Origin: an uncultured Bacteroidales bacterium
GTDB taxonomy: Bacteria; Bacteroidota; Bacteroidia; Bacteroidales; UBA932
Direction: 5' to 3'
Length of the DNA stretch: 6,938 nt
NCBI GenBank assembly: GCA_946187365.1
Contig: CAMHRD010000059.1
Location: 1-6,938 of the forward strand
Positions 1-6,536 of this stretch are shown here, piece after piece (within the stretch, counting starts at the first letter, position 1; every line of letters begins with the position of its first letter). The position numbers and the translations under genes are program-made. The notes under the pieces were generated by a model, which was not told the origin of the DNA, did no database searches, and worked only from the letters and a program-made list of their open reading frames with translations.

Positions 1-121
1 ATATGCAGACGATATTATTGTTCTCAAGGAGGGAGAGATTGTTGAGGAGGGCAACCATGACCAGCTTACCGCAAAGGGCGGAATCTATGCCGGTCTTTGT
101 GCAATGCAAGTATTTAATTAA
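1..121 (+). CDS. ABC exporter, C-terminal end of ATPase domain (partial)
   Basis: Only the last 39 residues are in the window, read from position 2 to a TAA at 119-121. They contain ADDIIVLKEGEIVEEGNHDQL, followed by a Gly-Gly-hydrophobic-Tyr segment and LCAMQ. This is the stretch that follows the H-loop in MsbA/LmrA-type exporters (fused membrane and ATPase domains). The Walker A, signature and Walker B motifs lie upstream of the window, so substrate and full architecture cannot be judged. By family this would be an inner-membrane lipid or drug exporter driven by ATP hydrolysis. The acyl-CoA ligase starts 21 bp downstream, which suggests co-transcription and fits a lipid theme, but that link is inference. 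Confidence 0.85.
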   Translation, partial: YADDIIVLKEGEIVEEGNHDQLTAKGGIYAGLCAMQVFN

Positions 122-142
122 CAGAAACTAAAACCTATTACA

Positions 143-1810
143 ATGATATATAATTCCGATTCGGTAAACAAGATTATTGAGGAGAGCATTAAGCACAATT
201 GGGATCTTCCGGCTCTCTCGGATTACAAAGGAATCACTCTCTACTACAGAGATGTGGCCCGTAGAATTGCAAAGATTCACATTGTCTTAGAAGAGGTGGG
301 GGTTAAGAGGGGAGACAAGATTGCAATCTGCTCCAGAAACCAGGCAAACTGGGCTGTAGTATTTCTGGCCTGTCTTACATACGGAGCGGTTCCGGTTCCT
401 ATCTTGCACGAGTTCAAACCAAGCAGCATAGAGCATATTGTAAACCACTCAGACAGTAAGATATTCTTTGCAGGAAGTGCTATCCTTGAGGGAGTAACGC
501 TGACTCACATGCCAAAGCTGAGTGCAACCATCCTGCTGGACGATTTCTCTCTGGTTCAGACAAAAGATACCAATGGCTATAAGGCTATGGAGCACCTGAA
601 CGAACTCTTTGGAAAGAAGTTCCCAAAGAGTTTCAAACAGGAGAGTATCTGCTATGAGGAGGAGAGCAGCAGAGATGAACTTGCAATGATTAACTACACC
701 AGCGGAACCAGCGGATTCTCCAAGGGAGTTATGATTCCTTACAGAGCAATCCTCTCCAATGTTCTCTTTGCAGCTGAGGTGATGCCACAGGTTAAGGATG
801 GCTCTAATGTAGTATCCATTCTTCCTACGGCCCACATGTACGGAATGATGTTTGAGTTCCTCTATGAATTCTGCGTAGGTGCTCACGTTCACTTCCTTAC
901 AAGAGTTCCGAGCCCTAGCGTAATAGTTAAGGCCTTTGAGGAGATAAAGCCAAAGATTATCATCTCCGTTCCTCTGGTAATTGAGAAGATTTACAAGAAC
1001 CGTCTGCAGCCGTTCCTCAAAACTCCGGGCGTAAGATTCCTGTTGCGTTTACCTATCGCAGATAAAAAGATTAAGACACAGATTAACGATACTCTTACCA
1101 ACTCATTCGGCGGAGAGTTTGAAGAGGTTATCATTGGAGGTGCTGCATTCAACAAAGATGCAGACAGTTTCTTCAATTCTATAGGATTCAGATATACAGT
1201 TGGTTACGGAATGACAGAGTGCGCTCCTATCATTGCTTACGCAGACTGGAAGGAGAAGAAGGTTGGTTCCTGCGGAAAGGCTGCTCCAAGAATGGAGATA
1301 AGAATAGACTCTGATGATCCTATGAAGATTCCGGGAGAGATTCACGTTAAGGGAGACAACACAATGCTCGGATACTACAAGAACGAACAGGCTACAAAAG
1401 AGTCATTTACAGATGACGGATGGATGAGGACCGGAGATTTGGGACTTGTAGATTCTGACGGATATCTTTACATAAAGGGCAGAAGCAAGAGCATGATTCT
1501 TGGTCCTAGCGGACAGAACATTTACCCTGAGGAGATTGAGAGCGTTATAAACAATATGCCGTATGTTGTTGAGTCACTGGTTATTGAAGATGACGGCAAA
1601 CTTGTGGCTCTGATTTATCCCGATATTGAGTCTGCAATGAACGAGGGGCTTACCACCCAGGAGATGATTCTTGCAAAGATGAAGGAGAATATGGCAATAG
1701 TTAACGAGGAGATGCCTAACTACTCAAAGATATCTGACGTAAGGATTATGCCTGAGGAGTTTGAGAAGACACCTAAGAGAAGCATCAAACGTTACATATA
1801 TCAGAACTAA
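143..1810 (+). CDS. AMP-dependent long-chain fatty acid-CoA ligase (FadD-like)
   Basis: This is a 555-residue adenylate-forming enzyme expected to activate a fatty acid with ATP and transfer the acyl group to CoA at the cytoplasmic side of the membrane. The signature motifs are in order: phosphate-binding loop YTSGTSGFSKGV (185-196), GYGMTEC (354-360), the ATP-ribose motif GWMRTGD (426-432), and the hinge segment GRSKSMILGPSGQNIYPEEIE (446-466). The C-terminal motif reads TPKRSIKR (543-550). Serine 547 stands where the TPxxK catalytic lysine is expected, with lysines at 545 and 549. Length is close to that of bacterial long-chain synthetases. The ATG at 143 has no Shine-Dalgarno but an A-rich leader, as is common in Bacteroidota. 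It sits between an ABC exporter end and the dCMP deaminase (15 bp gap). Chain-length preference cannot be read from sequence, and an acyl-ACP synthetase is an alternative. Confidence 0.9.
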   Translation: MIYNSDSVNKIIEESIKHNWDLPALSDYKGITLYYRDVARRIAKIHIVLEEVGVKRGDKIAICSRNQANWAVVFLACLTYGAVPVPILHEFKPSSIEHIVNHSDSKIFFAGSAILEGVTLTHMPKLSATILLDDFSLVQTKDTNGYKAMEHLNELFGKKFPKSFKQESICYEEESSRDELAMINYTSGTSGFSKGVMIPYRAILSNVLFAAEVMPQVKDGSNVVSILPTAHMYGMMFEFLYEFCVGAHVHFLTRVPSPSVIVKAFEEIKPKIIISVPLVIEKIYKNRLQPFLKTPGVRFLLRLPIADKKIKTQINDTLTNSFGGEFEEVIIGGAAFNKDADSFFNSIGFRYTVGYGMTECAPIIAYADWKEKKVGSCGKAAPRMEIRIDSDDPMKIPGEIHVKGDNTMLGYYKNEQATKESFTDDGWMRTGDLGLVDSDGYLYIKGRSKSMILGPSGQNIYPEEIESVINNMPYVVESLVIEDDGKLVALIYPDIESAMNEGLTTQEMILAKMKENMAIVNEEMPNYSKISDVRIMPEEFEKTPKRSIKRYIYQN

Positions 1811-1825
1811 CTGAAGGAGAGTAAA

Positions 1826-2284
1826 ATGGATAAACAGTTACAGTTTGATTTAAGTTATCTTCAGATGGCCGGTGTTTGGGCCAGAAACTCATACAGCAAA
1901 CGTCTGCAGGTTGGTGCGCTGCTGGTAAAAGACCGTATGATTATATCTGACGGTTACAACGGAACACCATCGGGATTTGAAAACGTATGTGAAGATGAGA
2001 ACGGTGTTACAAAGCCGTACGTTCTTCATGCAGAGGCAAATGCAATTACAAAGGTTGCAAAGAGCAACAACTCTTCAGAAGGGGCTACGCTCTACATTAC
2101 AGCCTCTCCTTGTATGGAGTGCTCCAAACTCATCATTCAGAGCGGAATACGCAGAGTGGTCTACAGAGACGCTTACCGTTTGGATGACGGTATCAAACTT
2201 TTAAAGCGTGCCGGTATTGAGGTTGAGCAGATAGACAAAGATAAGATTGCAGAGCTGGAGAAAGAGCTTAAAGAGAAGGAATAA
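1826..2284 (+). CDS. Deoxycytidylate (dCMP) deaminase
   Basis: This 152-residue cytoplasmic enzyme belongs to the zinc-dependent cytidine/deoxycytidylate deaminase fold. It should convert dCMP to dUMP, feeding thymidylate synthesis. The zinc site is complete: HAE at 68-70 (His ligand and catalytic Glu) and PCMEC at 95-99 (two Cys ligands). GYNGTPSGF (43-51) matches the substrate-pocket loop typical of dCMP deaminases and separates it from tRNA adenosine deaminase TadA and from cytidine deaminase. The C-terminus (about 138-152) is a charged Lys/Glu helix. An AAGGAGA at 1814-1820 lies 5 bp before the ATG, a clear Shine-Dalgarno that supports this start and stands out among the weak leaders here. 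It resembles ComEB-type proteins, but nothing in the window shows a competence role for it. Confidence 0.92.
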   Translation: MDKQLQFDLSYLQMAGVWARNSYSKRLQVGALLVKDRMIISDGYNGTPSGFENVCEDENGVTKPYVLHAEANAITKVAKSNNSSEGATLYITASPCMECSKLIIQSGIRRVVYRDAYRLDDGIKLLKRAGIEVEQIDKDKIAELEKELKEKE

Positions 2285-2305
2285 ACATATAATCAGAAGG
2301 ATACA

Positions 2306-3937
2306 ATGCCTCAGAAATTAAAGGAACTGTTAGACAATCCCTGGTTTAAGGGGTTCTTGATATTGCTTCTTGCTGCATTTCTTCTGGGTCACGCCAGAAG
2401 ATGCTCAAGAGTAAAGCCCATTCCTACAGGAGATAACGCTAAGTGGAGCAAGCTTATGCTGGTGATTGACCAGATTGAGAAAAACTATGTAGATACCATC
2501 AGTTATAAGCAGATAATTGAGAAGGCCATTCCTTCACTGCTGGAGAGTTTGGATCCTCACTCCGTTTATCTTCCTCCAACAGACCTCCAGAGAGCAGACG
2601 AGTCTTTGATTGGCAACTTCTCCGGCATTGGTATTGAGTTTAACGTTCCTAATGATACTGCGGTGGTAGTGAGCGTAATACCGGGTGGCCCTTCCAGCCG
2701 TGCCGGACTTCACAGCGGAGACCGTATCATAAAGGTAGATGAGAGAACGGTTGCCGGTGTAAACCTACCTCAGGACTCTCTTATAAGACTGCTCAGAGGA
2801 CCAAGAGACACAAAGGTTTCCGTGGAGATTCAGAGAAACGGAGTGAACGAACTTATTCCGTTTGAGATTACAAGAGGAGTAATTCCAATCAACAGTCTTG
2901 ATGCCGCTCTGATGCTTACTCCTACTCTGGGTTACATTAAGCTTTCAACCTTCTCGCTTACAACGCATTTGGAGTTCTTAAAGGCGGCCCTTGAACTTAG
3001 GGCTCAGGGAATGACAACTCTGCTGTTGGATTTGAGAGACAACCCGGGCGGCTTTATGGAGCAGGCAGTTCTTATCTCCAACGAGTTCCTAAAGAAGGGA
3101 GATATGGTTGTCTATATGCAGGGAAGAATGCGTAAGAAAGAGGACTATAAGGCAAGAGGAACCGGAAGGCTTAAAGATGTTAAACTTTATGTTGCTATAA
3201 ATGAGTCTTCTGCATCATCTTCTGAGATAGTTGCCGGTGCAATTCAGGACAACGACCGCGGAACCATTGTAGGCCGCCGTTCATTTGGAAAGGGGTTGGT
3301 TCAGGAGCCAATCCGTTTCTCAGACAGCAGCGGAATACGCCTCACCGTTGCCCGCTTCTACACCCCATCCGGAAGATGCATTCAAAAGCCGTATACGCCG
3401 GATTATAACTACGATATACTTGGCAGATACCAGAGAGGAGAGATGCGCAGCGCAGACTCGATAAAGCTGAACGACTCCCTCAAATACAAGACTGTTGCAG
3501 GCCGTACCGTTTACGGCGGCGGTGGCATTATGCCGGATGTATTTGTCCCGATAGATACCGTGGGAGTAACGGACTTTCTCATTAAAGTGAACCGCAAGAG
3601 CCTGCTAATGAAGTTCTCATCTCACTTTGCAGATCTAAACAGAGCCGCTCTTGACACTGCAAAATCTCTGGAGGATTTGGAAGTTATTTTCAACAGCGAA
3701 CATCTGCAGCACCAGTTCCTTCTCTATGCCGCATCTGAGGGAGTACGCCCTAAGGGTGATGAGTGGGAGCAGAGCGGATTCATTGTGCTTCAGCAGCTTA
3801 AAGGACTCATTGGCCGCTACTCTGCAATGAAGGATGACGCCTTCTACCCATACGTTCTTAAGATAGACAACCTTGTAGATAAGGTTAAGGAGCTGGAGGG
3901 CGTGAAAGAGGAAGAGCCAGAGGAAATTAAGAAATAG
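2306..3937 (+). CDS. ctpA: S41-family carboxy-terminal processing protease, membrane-anchored
   Basis: This is a 543-residue serine protease of the tail-specific/CtpA family that cleaves proteins near their C-termini in the periplasm. A single hydrophobic segment (about 15-28, GFLILLLAAFLLG) precedes a basic patch and should act as an uncleaved anchor. A helical N-terminal part (45-100) is followed by a PDZ domain (about 103-190, with GIGIEF and the AGLHSGDRIIKVD core). The protease core contains DLRDNPGG (242-249) and NESSASSSEIVAGA (299-312). By spacing to the Tsp catalytic pair, the dyad is Ser304 and Lys329 in SFGKGLVQ, with Asp315 matching the conserved QD. After the core, about 130 residues (410-543) form a mostly helical tail ending in Glu/Lys-rich sequence. 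Long tails of this kind occur in Bacteroidota members. AGAAGGA at 2295-2301 supports the ATG. The gap to rpiB is 9 bp. Confidence 0.93.
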   Translation: MPQKLKELLDNPWFKGFLILLLAAFLLGHARRCSRVKPIPTGDNAKWSKLMLVIDQIEKNYVDTISYKQIIEKAIPSLLESLDPHSVYLPPTDLQRADESLIGNFSGIGIEFNVPNDTAVVVSVIPGGPSSRAGLHSGDRIIKVDERTVAGVNLPQDSLIRLLRGPRDTKVSVEIQRNGVNELIPFEITRGVIPINSLDAALMLTPTLGYIKLSTFSLTTHLEFLKAALELRAQGMTTLLLDLRDNPGGFMEQAVLISNEFLKKGDMVVYMQGRMRKKEDYKARGTGRLKDVKLYVAINESSASSSEIVAGAIQDNDRGTIVGRRSFGKGLVQEPIRFSDSSGIRLTVARFYTPSGRCIQKPYTPDYNYDILGRYQRGEMRSADSIKLNDSLKYKTVAGRTVYGGGGIMPDVFVPIDTVGVTDFLIKVNRKSLLMKFSSHFADLNRAALDTAKSLEDLEVIFNSEHLQHQFLLYAASEGVRPKGDEWEQSGFIVLQQLKGLIGRYSAMKDDAFYPYVLKIDNLVDKVKELEGVKEEEPEEIKK

Positions 3938-3946
3938 AGAAAAGAT

Positions 3947-4393
3947 ATGGCAAAGAAAGTGATAATAGGAATGGCGTCTGACCACGCCGGTTACAAACTT
4001 AAGGAACACCTCAAACCTTTCCTGGAGAAGATGGGTTACAAGATTAAAGATTTTGGAACTCACTCAGAGGAGAGTATGGATTACCCGGATACCGCTCATC
4101 CATTGGCATTTGCAGTGGAGAACAAGGATGTTGATTTTGGTGTTGCAATGTGCGGAAGCGGCAACGGCATCACTATGACTTTGAACAAACACCAGGGAGT
4201 ACGCGCTGCCCTCTGCTGGACTCCGGAACTCGGAGCCTTGGCAAAGCAGCACAACAACGCCAACATTCTCTCTCTTCCTGCAAGGTTTATATCAGAGGCT
4301 GAGGCTGAGGAGATTGTAAAGGCCTACATCAACGCCTCTTTTGAAGGCGGCCGCCACCAAAGAAGAATTGACAAGATTCCTGTATGCCAATAA
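3947..4393 (+). CDS. rpiB: Ribose-5-phosphate isomerase B
   Basis: This 148-residue protein of the RpiB/LacA/LacB family should interconvert ribose 5-phosphate and ribulose 5-phosphate in the non-oxidative pentose phosphate pathway. SDHAGYKLK (11-19) forms the N-terminal substrate site. MCGSGNGITM (68-77) holds the active-site cysteine Cys69 and the anion-binding loop. His102 in KQHNNAN and the basic GGRHQRRID segment (134-142) complete the phosphate-binding set. Length matches the family. The sequence has CGSGNG rather than the CGTGIG of E. coli RpiB, which is common among Bacteroidota homologues. The ATG lies 9 bp after the protease stop with only a purine-rich GAGAAAAGA leader. Its last 10 bases overlap the start of truB in another frame, so translation of the two may be coupled. 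Confidence 0.95.
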   Translation: MAKKVIIGMASDHAGYKLKEHLKPFLEKMGYKIKDFGTHSEESMDYPDTAHPLAFAVENKDVDFGVAMCGSGNGITMTLNKHQGVRAALCWTPELGALAKQHNNANILSLPARFISEAEAEEIVKAYINASFEGGRHQRRIDKIPVCQ

Positions 4394-5265
4394 TACAGCC
4401 TGTTGTAATAGATAAGCACTGCACGGCAAAGCTGGAGAGAGATCTTGCGGCTTACCCTCAGGGTATAATCTTTCCTGTGGACAAGCCATACAAGTGGACC
4501 TCTTCTGACGTTGTCCGCAAAATAAAGTATGCCCTTCGCAACTACTTTGGTACCAAGAATATAAAGATAGGGCACGCCGGAACTCTGGATCCTCTTGCAA
4601 CCGGCCTTCTGATAATCTGCGTTGGCAAAGCCACTAAACTTTCAGAGGCACTGCAGGCAGAAAAGAAGGAGTACATTGCAGAGTTCACTCTGGGTGCAAC
4701 CACCCCCTCCTTTGACCGTGAACATCCGATAGATGCACTTTATCCAACAGACCATATTACTCCCGATAGTTTGCAAAGTGCTGTTGCTCAGTTAACCGCA
4801 CAGACAGAGCAACTCCCTCCCGTCTTCTCTGCAAAGTATGTTAACGGTACCCGTTCATACTTTCTTGCCCGCCACGGAGAGGAGGTTGAACTAAAACCCT
4901 CCCCAATTAAAATTTACGCTACAGAACTTTTGGATTCTGACGGAGACTGGGGTTTGGAAAGACCTTCGTATGGATGTGATGCTGAGCATAATACCTTTAT
5001 GGTGAAGAAACGTATTGCAAGCCAGGAGGATAATCCCCTTCCGTTATACACTGAAAACTCGCTGCTTACGCCGGAACAGATAAACGCACTGCCAAGAGCG
5101 GTTGTGAGGATTGAGTGCAGTAAGGGAACTTACATCCGTTCGGTTGCCAGGGATTTTGGTTTGGCGCTGGGCAGCGGTGCCTTTATGTCTGCACTCAGAA
5201 GAACGGCCTCCGGCGGCTTCAGAGTGGAGGATGCCATCAATCTGAAAGAGTTCTTCAAATTCTAA
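4384..5265 (+). CDS. truB: tRNA pseudouridine-55 synthase
   Basis: This 293-residue cytoplasmic enzyme should isomerise U55 in the T-arm of tRNAs. The catalytic core is intact: PVDKPYKWTSSDVV (31-44), GHAGTLDPLATGLL (63-76) with catalytic Asp69, KEYIAEFTLGATTPSFD (95-111), QLPPVFSAKYVNGTRSY (143-159) and CSKGTYIRSVARDFG (245-259). It ends with LRRTASGGFRVED. Two parts are unusual: about 26 residues precede the core, and about 40-45 extra residues lie between ELLD (181-184) and LPRAVVRIECSKG (236-248), where homologues I recall have only about 15-20. The ATG overlaps the rpiB stop, and no other Met codon occurs before residue 206, so this start is the only ATG option; a later GTG or TTG start would be needed to remove the extension. 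The stop at 5265 is followed by an AT-rich gap before queA. Confidence 0.95.
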   Translation: MPIIQPVVIDKHCTAKLERDLAAYPQGIIFPVDKPYKWTSSDVVRKIKYALRNYFGTKNIKIGHAGTLDPLATGLLIICVGKATKLSEALQAEKKEYIAEFTLGATTPSFDREHPIDALYPTDHITPDSLQSAVAQLTAQTEQLPPVFSAKYVNGTRSYFLARHGEEVELKPSPIKIYATELLDSDGDWGLERPSYGCDAEHNTFMVKKRIASQEDNPLPLYTENSLLTPEQINALPRAVVRIECSKGTYIRSVARDFGLALGSGAFMSALRRTASGGFRVEDAINLKEFFKF

Positions 5266-5275
5266 TTAATTATAC

Positions 5276-5316
5276 TTTTTTGTAACTTTTTCCCTTGTAC
5301 TACGTATAATAATTTG
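5276..5316 (+). promoter_or_regulatory. Possible promoter upstream of queA
   Basis: A TTTTTTG (5276-5282) is followed after 22 bp by TATAAT (5305-5310) and then AATTTG (5311-5316). The Bacteroidota vegetative consensus is TTTG, about 19-21 bp, then TAnnTTTG. Here the downstream TTTG is preceded by TAA rather than TAnn, so the match is imperfect. The gap of 89 bp is long compared with the 9-21 bp gaps upstream, which makes a separate queA transcript plausible. Confidence 0.3.
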
Positions 5317-5343
5317 CCTATCGTGTATGGGCAACACGTACAA
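5295..5343. repeat. Nested inverted repeats in the queA leader
   Basis: TTGTAC at 5295-5300 is exactly complementary to GTACAA at 5338-5343. Inside it, CGTGT at 5322-5326 pairs with ACACG at 5334-5338 around a 7-nt loop. The arms are short and the region is AT-rich, so this could be an operator-like site, a weak 5' leader structure or chance. Base 5338 is shared by both pairings, so they are mutually exclusive at that base. Confidence 0.3.
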
Positions 5344-5354
5344 AAGCGTTATTT

Positions 5355-6419
5355 ATGAAGTTATCACAGTTTAAATTTCCGTTTAGAACGGAACTGATTG
5401 CCAAAGAACCTCCTCGCTTCAGAGATGAGTGTAAACTTATGGTAATGCGCAGAATCTCAGGTAAAATTGAGAACAAACTATTTAAGAATATCTTGGATTA
5501 CGCCCGTGAGGGAGATATCTTTGTTTTGAATGACACTAAGGTATTTCCTGCACGTCTCCACGGTAAGAAAGAGAAGACGGGAGCGGATATTGAGGTATCA
5601 CTCCTCAGAGAACTTAACAGAGAGCAGCGTCTTTGGGACGTGCTTGTAGATCCGGCCCGTAAAATTAGAATAGGCAACAAGCTCTATTTTGGTGAGGATG
5701 AGGCTCTTGTGGCTGAGGTTATAGACAATACAACCTCCAGAGGAAGAACCCTGCGTTTCCTCTATGACGGCAGTTATGAGGATTTCCGCAACACTCTATT
5801 CAGCGTTGGTGAGTTCCCAATTCCAAAGGAGATTCGTCTGCACCCTAACGAGTCTGATATTGAGAACTTTAACACAATCTTTGCAAAACACGAGGGTGCC
5901 GTTTCTGCACCTGCTGCAGGATTGCACTTTAGCCGTGAACTCTTTAAGAGAATGGAGATTAAGGGTGTAGATTACACCTTCATTACCTCTCACGTAGGAC
6001 TCAGCCACTTTGGCGGAGTGGACGTTGAGGATCTTTCCAAGCACAAGATGGGCTCAGAGAGAATGATAATCTCTGAGGAGAGTGCGGAGAAGATTAACAA
6101 GGCTAAGGATGCGGGTCACAAGGTATTTGCTATTGGTATTACCGTTGCAAGAGCTTTGGAAACTCCGGTAACAACCACCAACAGGGTTAAGCCTTTTGAC
6201 GGTTGGACCAACAAGTTCATCTTCCCTCCTTACGACTTTAAAATTGCAGATGCTCTTGTAACAAACTTCCACCATCCTCTCTCCACTATGCTTATGTGCC
6301 AGGCGGCATTTGGTGGATATCAGAAGGTTATGGCTGCTTACAAGCAGGCAATGCACGGAAAGGACGCCAAGGATATCTACAAATTTGGCGTTTACGGAGA
6401 TGCAATGCTGATAGTTTAA
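5355..6419 (+). CDS. queA: S-adenosylmethionine:tRNA ribosyltransferase-isomerase (epoxyqueuosine synthesis)
   Basis: This 354-residue cytoplasmic enzyme transfers and rearranges the ribosyl part of S-adenosylmethionine onto preQ1-modified tRNA to give epoxyqueuosine, a late step of queuosine synthesis. It is full length compared with the roughly 350-residue family. Visible family blocks are RFRDECKLMVM (21-31), GDIFVLNDTKVFPARLHG (53-70), VGEFPIP (151-157), GAVSAPAAGLHFS (181-193), TSHVGL (211-216), KFIFPPYDF (287-295), TNFHHPLSTMLM (303-314) and YGDAMLI (347-353). The segment GITVARALE (261-269) differs modestly from the more usual GTTxxRALE. The ATG has no Shine-Dalgarno and an AT-rich leader. 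No other queuosine gene is nearby; truB upstream gives a loose tRNA-modification pairing. The gene is followed by a hairpin-rich junction and a likely terminator. Confidence 0.95.
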   Translation: MKLSQFKFPFRTELIAKEPPRFRDECKLMVMRRISGKIENKLFKNILDYAREGDIFVLNDTKVFPARLHGKKEKTGADIEVSLLRELNREQRLWDVLVDPARKIRIGNKLYFGEDEALVAEVIDNTTSRGRTLRFLYDGSYEDFRNTLFSVGEFPIPKEIRLHPNESDIENFNTIFAKHEGAVSAPAAGLHFSRELFKRMEIKGVDYTFITSHVGLSHFGGVDVEDLSKHKMGSERMIISEESAEKINKAKDAGHKVFAIGITVARALETPVTTTNRVKPFDGWTNKFIFPPYDFKIADALVTNFHHPLSTMLMCQAAFGGYQKVMAAYKQAMHGKDAKDIYKFGVYGDAMLIV

Positions 6420-6445
6420 GGAAACGTTACAATCTACAAAGAATC

Positions 6446-6452
6446 AGGAGGA
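6446..6452 (+). promoter_or_regulatory. Orphan Shine-Dalgarno-like AGGAGGA
   Basis: AGGAGGA is the strongest Shine-Dalgarno match in the window, yet no start codon follows at a normal 5-10 nt distance. The next ATG is at 6472, 19 nt away, and opens an 11-codon frame (MYPMVTGYGGG) that stops at 6505-6507. The hairpin at 6463-6481 lies between them and includes that ATG in its loop. It may be chance purine richness, a leader-peptide signal or a leftover. Confidence 0.3.
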
Positions 6453-6462
6453 TAAAAACTTT

Positions 6463-6495
6463 TTGGGTCAAATGTACCCAATGGTAACCGGTTAC
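6463..6495. repeat. Hairpin plus 12-bp perfect palindrome in the queA-dprA junction
   Basis: TTGGGT (6463-6468) pairs exactly with ACCCAA (6476-6481) around a 7-nt loop. Three bases later GTAACCGGTTAC (6484-6495) is a perfect 12-bp palindrome. Its last two bases are the first two of the terminator stem. A homodimeric regulator could bind such a palindrome, or the elements could form competing RNA structures with the terminator. Only the symmetry is observed; any role is inference. Confidence 0.45.
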
Positions 6496-6532
6496 GGCGG
6501 CGGATGATTATCTTGCCGCCGTTAATTTTTTT
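6494..6532 (+). terminator. Intrinsic (Rho-independent) terminator after queA
   Basis: ACGGCGGC (6494-6501) and GCCGCCGT (6515-6522) form an 8-bp, GC-rich perfect stem. The intervening 13 nt can extend it slightly by GAT/ATC pairing. Three bases after the stem comes a run of seven T (6526-6532). It lies about 75 bp past the queA stop and would end the queA transcript. It also precedes dprA directly, leaving almost no room for a dprA promoter, so read-through or attenuation is possible. Confidence 0.75.
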
Positions 6533-6536
6533 GGAC

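Noticed and set aside
449..892. 147-codon minus-strand frame inside the acyl-CoA ligase gene
   Set aside because: It lies wholly antisense to conserved ligase motifs and shows no protein family features.
5266..5354. preQ1 riboswitch upstream of queA
   Set aside because: No preQ1-type hairpin followed by an A-rich pseudoknot strand is visible; only short unrelated inverted repeats are present.
6472..6507. MYPMVTGYGGG resembles the SMTGYG start of YicC-family proteins
   Set aside because: The frame stops after 11 codons and the following codons in that frame show no YicC sequence, so chance resemblance is more likely than a gene remnant.
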